Shown here one piece after another: positions 55,801 to 64,000 of a stretch of DNA of 64,000 nt. Under the pieces are notes generated by a model, which was not told the DNA's origin, did not search any database, and saw nothing but the letters and a program-made list of their open reading frames with translations. Positions within the stretch are counted from its first letter, which is position 1. Each line of letters begins with the position of its first letter. The stretch is from Rhynchonema sp. JSB1_4 (Eukaryota; Nematoda; Chromadorea; Monhysterida; Xyalidae), in assembly GCA_030248065.1 (NCBI GenBank), contig JASAMV010009272.1, positions 1 through 64,000 on the forward strand. The letters are read 5' to 3'. The position numbers and the translations under genes were made by a program.

Positions 55801-58800
55801 CCTCAACATTGCAGCCAGCACACTCTGTTTCGCTAGAGGCTTACACGCAACGCACCGGTGTTCATTCAGCGTGAATATTGTTCCTCCCGGAGACAAACCT
55901 AACAAGTTTTTCACCTGTGAAATTCTATCGCAAAATACGGCGGGTCTTGCCTGTGATAGCTATAGCATTGTCACCAGGAATAAGCAACTTTTAACCTGAT
56001 CAAGTTCGGAAGATTCAGCAAAATTCGTTTGTCAGTCACACGCAACAAATGCAGATCCCATGCAAGACAAAAGAGAACGTCTGGTTTCAGGATGGAGGTT
56101 TAGAAGATACTGGAACGACCTTTGTAGTCAAAAACCGGACTTTCCCTTTCTCAGATCGAGAATCTGACATCACCGCTACAGTAATCCCACAGTAGTCTGT
56201 ATCTTACAGTATACCTTTTTCGTATAAACACTCTCGCTGCTCTGCTGATACTGGACACATTTGTGCGAGGACAATTCGTAGATGGTTGCGCTGTTGAAAC
56301 CGACCAGAATCAGGGCCGGGATCACGAACACGACAATTGTGTCGACCAAGTTAATTAGATTGCCTGAATAATCAGGTTGATGAGATTGCCTGAATTGGAA
56401 GGGACAGGGTGATGTCGAGATTTATTACTTCAAGTGGCCGTATTTGCGAAACTACTCTCTCGGCCCTTAGAGTACTTTTCAAATCACTCACCGAAAGAGT
56501 AACGCACTTTCTGCACTAATGTTGAGTAAGAAACAAGAATTAAGAGTGGAAATTTGAAAAAAGGGTACGAATTTCGAGTGGTTTCTTTTTCCGAATTCAT
56601 TTGGATTGCTGCCGGCAATCCCGTTTTGTTTTTCATTTGCCAAGTAGCGGTCAGCAAAAAAGGCAGACATTGCTGAGCTTATTGGACCATCGACAATAAG
56701 AAGTGGGCCGGGCCAAGGGGGGAGGGCGTCGCTAACTCGGGTCGGGGCCGGTGGGGAGTCTCGCTGACTCGGGCCGGGCCGGGGGGTTTATGACTCGGGC
56801 CGGGCCCGGGGGCTTTCGCTAACTCGGGTCGGGCCCGGTGGGGACTTTCGCTAACTCGGGCCGGGCCGGGCCAGTGGGGACTGTCGCTAACTCGGGCCGG
56901 GCCGGGCCTGGGGGGCTTTCGCTAGCTCGGGTCGGGCCGAGCCCGGGGTGGCTTTCGCTGACTCGGGCCGGGCCCGGGCGGCTTTCGCTAACTCGGGCCG
57001 GGCCAGGGGGGCTATCGCTAACTCGGGCCGGGCCGGGCCCCGGGGGGCTTTCCCTAACTCGGGCCGAGCCGGCCCCGGGGGGGGGGGGGTTTCGCTAGCG
57101 CGGGTCGGGCCGGGCCCCGGGGGGCTTTCCCTGAACTCGGGCCGAGCCGGGCCCGGGGGGGGGGGGCTTTCGCTACTCGGTCGGGCCGGGCCCCGGGGGG
57201 CTTTCCCTAACTCGGGCCGAGCCGGCCCCGCCCCCCGGGGGGGGCTTTCGCTAACTCGGGTCGGGCCGGGCCCCGGGGGGGCTTTCCCTAACTCGGGGCC
57301 GAGCCGGGCCCGGGGGGGGCTATCGCTAACTCGGGCCGGCCCGGGCCCCGGGGGGGCTTTCCCTACTCGGGCCGAGCCGGGCCGGGGGGGGGGGGGGGGC
57401 TTTCGCGTAACTCGGGGTCGGGCCGGGCCGGGGGGGGGGGGGTCCCGCCACCCCGGGCCGGGCCGGGCCCCGGGGCGGGGGGGGGCTTCCGCTAGCATGG
57501 GCTGGGCCGGGCCCGGGGGGGGGAGTTCGCTACTCGGGCCGGGCCGGGCCCGGGGGGGGGGGGCTTTTGCTAACTTGGGCTGGGCTGGGCCCGGGGGGCT
57601 TTCGCTAACTCGGGCCGAGCCGGGCCGGGGGGGGGGGGGCTTTCGCTAACTCGGGGCCGGGCCGGGCCCCGGGGGGGGGGGGGCTTTTGCTAACTTGGGC
57701 TGGGCTGGGCCCGGGGGGCTTTCGCTAACTCGGGGCCGAGCCGGGCGGGGGGGGGGGGGGGGGGGCTTTCGCTAACTCGGGCCGGGCCGGGCAGGATTAA
57801 GCTTTGGCTTAATGATGGCCTTGGCTTTTTGCTGAGCTCGTTTAGGGAAAGGGCCTTCCTTTTTGGTTTGTTATTTTCTCACAGAGATCATTCAGGGGTA
57901 TTACTATTTGGGGTACTTTATTTAGGGTTAGGGTGGTTGGTTGGGAAGGTTACGCCTATGTTCGTGTTAGGTTTTCTGTTTGTTTTGCAGCGTATCATGT
58001 GTTATGTATCATATCAAGCTCATCACTTGTTCGTTTTTATTGTTGTCGTGCGTCATTTCATTCTCCTAATTCATGTCATTTATTTCGTATTTCTATGACC
58101 GTTGCAATGAAAATGAAATCGAAAAAGAAACTACTCAATTTGCGTACCGCACCTGAAACATTTTTTGAAATGCAAATCACTCTTTTGCGAGTGCCGCAAA
58201 TCCCACTCAATTGAGTGAAATGTTCACTCAAATTTTCGTTCGTGCGATACCACTCGCCGTTTGAGTAATTTTTTTTACTCAATTGAGTGGAGAAGGGCCG
58301 AGAGAGTACCTTCCGACAATGAGTTTCACAAGTCCATTGCCCTTGCATGGTGTGTGGACCTTGCTGGGTCTAGATCTCAGGGCCGATCTGCTTAGGTTTG
58401 GGACCCCCATGGGCGACAGCGCTGAGAAGCTCGGTGTCTAGTAGGTACGGTGCCTTGAGTTTCAGCATTTTTGGTCCGATCAGCAGACTTCACCTGAGCA
58501 ATGGGTGAGTTTGCTTGTTGGGTTCGAGCCCCAGTCGAAGAAAGCCATTTTTTTGTTCACAAATTATTTTGGAATGTACATGCGCTCCCCGTTATCAGAC
58601 TGGGCTTGACTTGCGCCGAATTATGCGCTCAAATAACCGAAGGCACTGACAGATTTTCTTCACCACCCCTGAGCATTGAACCGACCAATGCCCAAGTAGT
58701 CCAATTTCACGTTGCACACGCAGGCGTTGTGATCGTCCCGGTTTGGCACGACGCCAAGCGTGATGAAACTGTGCGCCGACAGAACAAGTGGCACCGGAAG

Positions 58801-60316
58801 GATGCAGTAGATTATGCGACGAATGTTGCCTGAAACATCAGGTTCAATAGTGTGCGATCAAGCGGAACGGCTGTTTCCAGCTGTCGAACAAGTTTTGATC
58901 AGGTCATAACTGTTGCCGCTGATAAATCTCTCCTCTCCATAGCTTTATCTCCATGAAGAGGATTGCGTGTTTATTTTTTTAATTTTGTAAGTTTATTTTG
59001 CAAGACAATTGAACTCGTGCACACTTATGTTGTCGTAACTTTGTCATGTTAGTGTTTCGAAAAAAAATTGAAATGTCTTGAATTCCGACAAAAATAACGT
59101 CAAATGAGCACGGTGGAACCGGTCCAAACGCCGCGTTCTGATAACCGGTCTGCCACGTATTTGTACACGACCAAACAAAAAAGTTCCAACTTCATGGGTA
59201 GTGTAAACGTGTCTACGTATACTTATACAGACCTCACTATCTACATACATAATTACGTTGGTATCGTAAATGAAATTTCCAAATTTGCTGCCGCACAGTA
59301 AAGTACACCCATCGTTAATGTCACGTTCTAAACCTGAAAATCAACTTATCAAACATTCGAGCAACAGACGCACGTACAACTTGCCAGCCAGGTAGCTGCG
59401 CGCAATGTTTCAGAACTGCGCGTGCTTAGCGTTCGGGTTTAGAACGTGACATTAACTATGGGGCGTATTTTACTGTGCGGCAGCGAATTTGAAAATTTAC
59501 TATAGTCATGAGATCGCATTAGGTGCTGCTTTGGAAACATTTTTTACGTGACGTGCCACTCACCCTCAAAGAACAGCACACTTTTCTGGTAAGGGAACTT
59601 GATCGATACAAATCGTTCGACTGCAATCGCTACCGTAACCCACGCGGACACGCACGCTGCCACGTTGCCAATGTAATTCTGCAGTTGACAGAGGTAATCG
59701 TGTCGACGATCGAGCGTGGTCGGCTGAAATGTCATGTCAGGCAGTTTTGTCTGTCAATTTTGGCAGTCATTTGTTCTCTCGCATCGCTAAACAGTAACAC
59801 TGTGCCACCGACACTCTAAAATGAGATAAACTGTCTGAAAAACAGGTGCATTGCTCGTATTGGTTTCTGCATTGAAAATGCGTACCTAAAATCTACTGTA
59901 AATCTTGTAGAAATTAGTCCTTTACTGTTCTCGTTATCGTGCCAGTCAGAATCAAACTATGACAGCCAGTCTTTTAATTGGCTACTTTAATTTAGTTAGC
60001 CAATTTAGACGCTGATATGTTTGAAACAAAGAAAATGACAAGCAAGTAAAATATAAAAAAGTGTAAAAAAACCAGCACCAACCCCAAACAGCAACGCTCC
60101 GAGAAAGAACGTATCAGAAATGGTCAGCGTCAATAAAAACCACATGTGCGGAATTTTGTCCAACAATTTTGACATGCAAATGACGAAAATCGCGCCCGAA
60201 TTTCCGCAAATACCAATCAGCCGAGCCACAAGTCGAATATAGTCGATTTCGAACACCAAACTGCAGTCGGCCGTGGTCGCGGTGAGTGATGTTTCATCGG
60301 ATGTATTTGATGACAT
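52739..60316 (-). CDS. Class A (rhodopsin-like) GPCR gene, six exons recognised
   Basis: Exons on the minus strand: 60083-60316, 59564-59723, 58686-58829, 56252-56363, 53303-53521 and 52739-52817, together about 316 codons from Met to TM7. All joins keep frame. TM1 has the conserved GN (GICGNSGAIFVICMS). TM2 has S-D (LTLTISDTFFLGALL). TM3 starts after the conserved Cys and ends AVERFVSI, so ERF stands in place of DRY. ECL2 carries its Cys pair. TM7 has AIDILLY where NPxxY is usual. This looks like a peptide-receptor relative, but ligand and subfamily are unresolved. The C-terminal tail exon was not found. Confidence 0.8.
53095..53305. mobile_element. Fold-back MITE, TTTTCGAAACGGTGTAAAG family, at the end of GPCR exon 5
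   Basis: Arms GGTCGGTGTAA / TTACACCGACC and GAGCTTTCAACCGA / TCGGTCGAA-like repeats converge on the centre (~53215). Termini GGTATTTTCGAAACGG and a diverged CCACCC end. Confidence 0.65.
53303..53521 (-). CDS. GPCR exon 5: ICL3 end, TM6, ECL3
   Basis: Acceptor CCTCCGCCCACAG, then SINADVRRDQLTILFICIPV and VYIVLNAPSYVYRIFGFIVS (TM6, with the Pro at LNAP). A long ECL3 follows (RDKRTAEGYETCVWFGMFW). The inferred donor GTATTT in GGGCG|GTATTTTCG lies in the terminus of the fold-back element at 53095-53305. Confidence 0.7.
53673..53739 (-). tRNA. tRNA-like sequence lacking the anticodon loop
   Basis: Minus-strand fold: 7-bp acceptor (GGACGCG with CGAGTCC, one mismatch); D arm GTTC-AGCTGGTTA-GAAC with a perfect pol III A box; T arm GCAGG-TTCAACC-CCTGC with a near-consensus B box. 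The anticodon arm is only CCGG-TG-CCGG, four pairs closed by two bases, so there is no anticodon. Length is 67 nt instead of ~73. No T-run terminator follows. It is probably a pseudogene or the head of a tRNA-derived retroposon. It lies in GPCR intron 4. Confidence 0.55.
54286..54385. repeat. A-rich low-complexity tract
   Basis: Long A runs with scattered C and G between about 54286 and 54375. The open frames on the minus strand are artefacts. Confidence 0.8.
54775..55705. mobile_element. TTTTCGAAACGGTGTAAAG fold-back MITE split by an insertion
   Basis: The left arm (54800-54903, ATTTTCGAAACGGTGTAAAG and GTCGGTGTAAAGTTCGGTCG) and the inverted right arm (55591-55705, GACCTTTACACCGTTTCGAA) belong to one element. 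They are separated by the 54904-55590 insertion. Confidence 0.7.
54904..55590. mobile_element. Retroposon-like insertion with purine tract and CATA microsatellite
   Basis: Begins ACTAGACGGGACCCGTGCCT and ends CTTCCTGTTTTAGTAGTATA, exactly between the two MITE arms. Inside are a C run (~54950-54963), about 470 bp of GGAAGGGAAAGAGAGGAG-type purine repeat and a CAGA/CATA microsatellite (55512-55566). The class is not certain; the start resembles widespread short retroposons of invertebrates. Confidence 0.5.
55706..56251. other. GPCR intron 4 sequence; no other gene seen
   Basis: No domain-bearing frame. It contains CTCAACTCTCAACTCAAC short repeats near 55760. Confidence 0.5.
56252..56363 (-). 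CDS. GPCR exon 4: TM5
   Basis: Acceptor CTGATTATTCAG, then NLINLVDTIVVFVIPALILV and GFNSATIYELSSHKCV. TM5 has the conserved Pro. The donor GTATCA is weak but is the one that keeps frame with exon 5. The acceptor region is duplicated 26 bp upstream. Confidence 0.75.
56705..57795. repeat. G-rich minisatellite (~30-40-bp unit)
   Basis: About 30 units of GGCTTTCGCTAACTCGGGCC followed by GGGCCGGGCC and a G run of 3 to 20. Unit length varies mainly by the G run. The plus strand has many G-quadruplex-type runs. It lies in GPCR intron 3. Long proline-, arginine- or glycine-rich frames on both strands are artefacts. Confidence 0.9.
57796..58685. other. GPCR intron 3 sequence; no gene seen
   Basis: Contains a weak ACTCAATTGAGTG palindromic cluster (58200-58290) and GGGTTCGAGCCCC at 58518-58530, which resembles a pol III B box but has no matching A box or tRNA fold. 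Confidence 0.4.
58686..58829 (-). CDS. GPCR exon 3: TM4 and ECL2
   Basis: Acceptor CCTGATGTTTCAG, continuing exon 2 in frame: NIRRIIYCILPVPLVLSAHS, then FITLGVVPNRDDHNACVCNV (ECL2 cysteines) and KLDYLGI. It has no ATG, so it is easily missed. The 3' end is uncertain; GTCGGT is used because it keeps phase with exon 4. The plus-strand frame across it (58501-58833) is a shadow. Confidence 0.75.
59262..59504. mobile_element. TA-target MITE, AAATTTCCAAATTYGCTGCCGC family (copy 1)
   Basis: GAAATTTCCAAATTTGCTGC on the left is inverted at the right (GCAGCGAATTTGAAAATTTA). Also contains inner arms ACGTTCTAAACCTGAAAATC and GGTTTAGAACGTGAC. It lies in GPCR intron 2, about 60 bp from exon 2. Confidence 0.8.
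59564..59723 (-). CDS. GPCR exon 2: ECL1, TM3, ICL2
   Basis: Acceptor TGACATTTCAG, then PTTLDRRHDYLCQLQNYIGN (conserved Cys before TM3) and AACVSAWVTVAIAVERFVSI, then KFPYQKSVLFFEG. Ends in phase 1 at a consensus GTGAGT donor. Confidence 0.85.
60083..60316 (-). CDS. GPCR exon 1: N-terminus, TM1, TM2
   Basis: ATG at 60316 in context CCGCCATGTC. The short N-terminus has N-glycosylation candidates (SSNTSDETS). TM1 is RLIGICGNSGAIFVICMSKL and TM2 MWFLLTLTISDTFFLGALLF. It ends in phase 0 before GTTGGT, a weak donor, chosen because exon 2 begins in phase 0. The frame runs on into intron to 60005. Confidence 0.75.
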
Positions 60317-61169
60317 GGCGGAATCGGGCGGGATTGAATCACAAAATCGGCGGAATAATTTTCAGCGGCCAATTTTGGAAAACGTACCGCTGGGGGCTGA
60401 AAATGAACCTTCTTTTTTTGACCTTAGTGAACGAATATATGAAACCTTGAACTGGGACAAAATATAGGCTAGTTGTCCAGTAGTCAATTCAAGTCTTCAG
60501 CTCGTTTCGTTAACTCAGGCCAGGATCCGTGAGGTATACATAAAATGTAATGGATAACTAGCTCGCATTTGATGCCGCGACGACTTTATTACAGCTTCGG
60601 CGTGAGCGTGAGAAACATTATATGCATTTGCCAAAATATGTGTGCAGCCTATAACACAGGTGGATAGCGCGACGACCGAAGGTGACGACCTTACAGTTCG
60701 GTCTGAGTTGAGGACGAGTGTTAAGGATTTGTGTCGACGACATGAATATAGGCGCAAACATGTACGTACAGATCCAAAAAACAGGCGCTTCGGGGGGGGA
60801 GTGCATGAGACCCAACCCGGTGCCAAAATTAGGTTGCATCATGCAGGGTATGACTAGAACCACAAACGTGACAACACAGCTATACATACATACATATGTA
60901 GGTGACAAGACAATTCAACAAAGCTTGTGTTTCTCTATGGCTAATTGCTTAGTTGTCGACGTAAATAGTCAACGCTGGTTGGAAGCGCTGACAGGTCAAA
61001 GCGCAAAGTGAACCAACAAACAAAACCCAAATAACCCCCCCCCCCCCAGAACGCTTTTTTGGCTTTTCGGCTCGCTGCTTTTTTTGGCTAATCACTTAGA
61101 GCGATATCAAGCTTCGGTGATCGGATTGGACCTTATTGGCCAAGTTCATGAGTGACCTTTCCATTAAGG
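60317..61169. other. Upstream of the GPCR start; no firm feature
   Basis: Should hold the GPCR promoter or 5' UTR. A minus-strand frame at 60618-60908 contains hydrophobic stretches (VVTFVVLVIPCMM, VFWICTYMFAPIFM), but no splice sites link it to the gene. A C run lies at ~61036-61046. Confidence 0.3.
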
Positions 61170-61445
61170 ATGTTCAGAAGCTTACTGGGGCCGCTAATTT
61201 CGACCAGCGTAAGGGCGAACTTAGGTTAAATCCGGAATCAGGAACCCGGAAACAATTTGCATGCAAAAATACAAATCATTTCTGGGCTCCGGAAATATTT
61301 CCGGAAAACGCAAGAATTTACATGCAAAAGTCATGCGTTCTCCGGAAATATTTTCGGATTCCGATTTCCGGGATTCAACCTAAGCCCGCCCGAAAGTTGT
61401 CCATACCTTTTTAAACTGGTCGAAATTTGTAGTGGCGTCTGATTG
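61170..61445. repeat. Palindromic CTAATTTCGACCAGCG element interrupted by a MITE
   Basis: CTAATTTCGACCAGCG (left) and CTGGTCGAAATTTGTAG (right) are the inner arms of the 2762/61530 family, separated by the 61213-61391 insertion. Confidence 0.65.
61213..61391. mobile_element. Palindromic MITE, GGGCGAACTTAGGTTAAATC terminus
   Basis: 179 bp flanked by TAA (61210-61212) and GAA. CCGGAA-word arms and core AATTTGCATGCAAAAATAC. The host element in its uninterrupted form reads CAGCGTAAAAGTTGT, so the target was TAA. Confidence 0.8.
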
Positions 61446-61529
61446 TTCGTAATTCAAAAATTACACGTGGCCAAGGCAAATCCTATCCGATCTGTGCCGA
61501 TCACCAAGTTTGGTATCGCCCCTAAGCTG

Positions 61530-61770
61530 GAGTTATACTTGTCCATTTTGGGCTTGTGGTCAACGAGAACAAATTTTTGTTGCGATCATATTTTGTGATA
61601 GAGCTACAGCACGAATATCGTTCTGCGTAAAAGTTGTTCATTTGCGGCAGCAGGGGCACAACTTTTACGCTGGTCGAAGTTAGTGCCCCGACTCCATCAC
61701 AAAATATGATCACAACAAAAATTTGTCCTCATTGTCTACAAGCCCAAAATGAACAAGTATAACTCCGCCT
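61530..61770. mobile_element. Palindromic element, GGAGTTATACTTGTCCATTT family
   Basis: GGAGTTATACTTGTCCATTT on the left, AAATGAACAAGTATAACTCC on the right. Inner arms GATCATATTTTGTGAT and ATCACAAAATATGATC. The centre keeps the GACCAGCGTAAAAGTTGT-type arms. Confidence 0.8.
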
Positions 61771-61846
61771 CTATATGTAGCTTCTACTGTTTTTTTTGGA
61801 AACCCGGTCACTCTTCTTTTGCAATTGTCTGTTCAGCCACTGTATG

Positions 61847-62085
61847 TATAGTAAATTTCCAAATTCGCTGCCGCACAGTTGCGCCCCATAGTTAATGACA
61901 GGTTCTAAACCCGAAAAGCAACCTGTGAAACATTCGGACAACCAACCCACACGCAGCTTGCCAGCCAGCCAGGCAGCTGCGCGCAATGTTTCATAACCGC
62001 GCATGGTTAGCGTTCAGGTTTATAACTTGACATTAACTATGGGGCGCATTTTACTGTGCGGCAGCGAATTTGGAAATTTACTATA
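61847..62085. mobile_element. TA-target MITE, AAATTTCCAAATTCGCTGCCGC family (copy 2)
   Basis: TATAGTAAATTTCCAAATTC to GAATTTGGAAATTTACTATA, perfect over at least 20 bp. The interior is close to copy 1 at 59262-59504. Confidence 0.85.
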
Positions 62086-62089
62086 CCAT

Positions 62090-63170
62090 ACATATATATA
62101 AATATAAGAACCGTGATCAGGCATTCCATAACTATTCGATCTATGGACCACCAAAAAAGTACACAGAAAAACGTGTGTGTGTGTGCGTTTGGGTAGCAGA
62201 GCAGCAGAAATTTTCCCGAAAAAAAATCCGTAGTCTGCATCTCATTCATATTTTGTGCCTTTCGGCGCCCAAACCTTCACAAACACACGTGCGCGATTGA
62301 AGATTCGTTTTTTTTTCAAACTGAATACATACCGTAAAGCAAACAGCTTTTGCGAAACACACTCACAAAAAATGGAAATCTGCCGAAATTTTTGCAGACT
62401 CATTTCAAATGCAGTGAGCTAGGACGTGAAGTGAATCTTGGGTAAAAAAGCCCACCGCCTGGGCTTGTATCGCCTGCACTAGAAGGCTAGAGGCCCTTTG
62501 CAAAAGGCCTCAAAGCAAATCGCCTTTTTGCGCCAATGTTACGTTTTTGTTAGGTATACGCGGTGAAACGTTGCGCTACACCGCATTAATTCAGTGCATT
62601 TGTTTCATTACATCAAGGGCAAGCAAGTGATTTTCTTGAAATTCATTTCAGAGCAGGATACAGAATGAACTAGAAACTGTGCACCTGCTTACACGGGTTC
62701 GGAATCAAATTCTGAATGGAATTGTAACCTATTTTGGGGTGACCTATATTTGAGGTAAATAGAACAGTAGTTGAGTGGGTATGGTTCACGTAGGTACGTA
62801 TGTCTGTGACCTTTTGCAGCCGTTTTATTTCTGGAATGGGAGTAGATCTGATTAATTTTGTTTGTTTGGATATCCTACCTACATGCACGACAACGTTGAA
62901 CACTGAAAAAGAAACAGGAGATTATCAACGCTTATTTGATGGTTGATCAGTTAAACCATCTGGACATGCAGTGAGCTGATGACAACTTATAGCACATTAT
63001 TGCGCAAATCCGTGACAAATTACTTGAAAAACTCTTTTTTCAGCTGTGAAGCGTAAAGCCTGAACTAAAATCCTGTTGATGTTGGCATTGTAGTATACGT
63101 ATAGTGTGCTTAAATGTCCACGTTTCATAGTTGAAAGAGAAAGATGAACCTGCTGGTCAAAATCGTCGGT
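62090..63170. other. No gene seen
   Basis: A (GT)n stretch at ~62171-62185 and short hairpin-like runs (GGCCCTTTGCAAAAGGCC, ~62491-62508). No exon supported. Confidence 0.4.
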
Positions 63171-63179
63171 TAGACTGCG

Positions 63180-63460
63180 AGCAAGATAAACGCGGAATGC
63201 GGAAATTGGTGAGCAGATAAACGCGGAATGGTAAATTTCAGCATTCCGCATTCCGCGTTTATCTGCTCACATTTGCGGAATGGTGCGTGCTTGGGTGACG
63301 ATGACAACTTCCAGCGTGCTGACCTCAAAATGTTGCGTGTTAACGCAAACAGCAACTGAGATGTTTGACCAAAAGCATAAACTTACTTGCAGAATTTCAA
63401 AATTCCGCAAAGGTGAGCAGATAAACGCGGAATGCGGAATGCAGGATTTTGCCATTCCGC
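63180..63460. repeat. Word-iterated segment, ATAAACGCGGAATGCGGAAT
   Basis: GAGCAGATAAACGCGGAATG occurs directly and inverted four to five times. The middle (63285-63355) is an inverted piece of the TATAGTCCAAC MITE family (GATGACAACTTCCAGCGTGC, GTTGCGTG). Confidence 0.65.
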
Positions 63461-64000
63461 TTTTAATCAATCGCAGCCTCAGTAAAATGAACATCAAATC
63501 TCCGTCCCCGAAACAAAGCGCGAAAGCCCAGCCCAAACGCTGCAGAAGGCTGATTGCAGTTCAAGGTCCGTGGTTTTGTTTTTGAAAGAAACAGATTTTT
63601 TGGTATCCAGTCAGAGCCGAATGGAAACGATTTACTTGCGCGCGCGCCAAAAATTACTACGGCGCGATCGCCACCACCAGATGAGCCACTATTAAAACAC
63701 CTGGTATCACAGATCATCTTGAACGTTCATTTACGTATATACAGTAGCTCAATAGGTTTAAAACTCGATTTGTATATGTATTTAGTGACGTCACGGCCTT
63801 TCGACAGAAATGTCGTCTTTTTCATTAAAAGTCTTCAGCCAAAGAAATACTATAAAACCTGGTGGGCCGCATATTTAGAGGATTTTTGACTTTTTTGCCG
63901 AAGAAGCTATAGTGGAAAAGGTCGTGTTTTGTCGGGAGACGCCTCGGACAAGCTGCAGCCGTACGCTGGGTGGCGGACGCAAGAGAAACTTCAACAGCAC
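63461..64000. other. No gene supported at the right edge
   Basis: Plus frame 63554-63889 and minus frame 63463-63717 overlap. Neither has domain or splice support. Confidence 0.3.

Noticed and set aside
56838..57649. Gly/Arg/Pro/Ala-rich frames of 86-233 codons on both strands
   Set aside because: They lie entirely within the G-rich minisatellite and have repeat-driven composition.
58380..58540. Possible tRNA or SINE head (GGGTTCGAGCCCC)
   Set aside because: Only a B-box-like motif is present. No A box at the right distance and no cloverleaf fold.
58501..58833. 110-codon plus-strand frame
   Set aside because: Antisense shadow of GPCR exon 3 (TM4/ECL2).
60618..60908. Upstream GPCR exon with hydrophobic segments
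   Set aside because: No donor or acceptor links it in phase, and exon 1 already has a start codon and a complete TM1.

Overview
This is a repeat-rich window from an animal (metazoan) nuclear genome. The evidence is introns with GT-AG borders, a spliced seven-transmembrane receptor, spliced LDL-receptor class A (LDLa) and PAN/apple modules, and Penelope-like, BEL/Pao, Polinton-type, hAT-type and TA-target mobile elements. Nothing looks bacterial: there are no operons or Shine-Dalgarno sites, and most long open frames are artefacts of tandem repeats. The phylum cannot be fixed from sequence alone; an invertebrate is likely.

Layout. From about 1.9 to 42.6 kb the minus strand carries scattered short exons that fit one very large gene for a secreted or cell-surface protein with LDLa modules. 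Exon 1 has a signal peptide, a Pro/Thr/Ser-rich stretch and a first LDLa (42056-42596). An LDLa exon follows at 37239-37379, a near-identical duplicate at 11270-11410, then exons at 10626-10738 and 1933-2082. Splice phases match across every join I tested. The inferred introns are filled with repeats: a palindromic pair of Penelope GIY-YIG fragments (4.1-8.5 kb), a 4.9-kb inverted repeat (13.3-18.2 kb) and a 22-bp satellite (19.4-34.7 kb) with a BEL/Pao element inside one monomer. A fragment of a Polinton-type DNA polymerase B abuts the right end of the satellite.

From 43 to 52 kb there are plus-strand exons: a C-terminal PAN/apple module in two exons (47136-47706) and weaker exon candidates at 48916-49750 and 51699-51901, among hAT-type non-autonomous elements. 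From 52.7 to 60.3 kb the minus strand encodes a class A (rhodopsin-like) GPCR in six recognised exons covering TM1 to TM7. Its introns hold a G-rich minisatellite, fold-back elements, a nested retroposon-like insertion and a tRNA-like sequence that has lost its anticodon loop. From 60.3 kb to the end I see only repeats and unassigned sequence.

The most unusual themes are three. (1) A set of fold-back elements share a TNA|GG(G/C)CG terminus but have arms built from reiterated short words that differ between elements. (2) The 22-bp satellite has a five-monomer higher-order unit, five copies of a divergent header block, and no stop codon in any of its three plus frames. (3) Several transposon insertions are proven by the sequence itself, through target duplications and paralogous empty sites.
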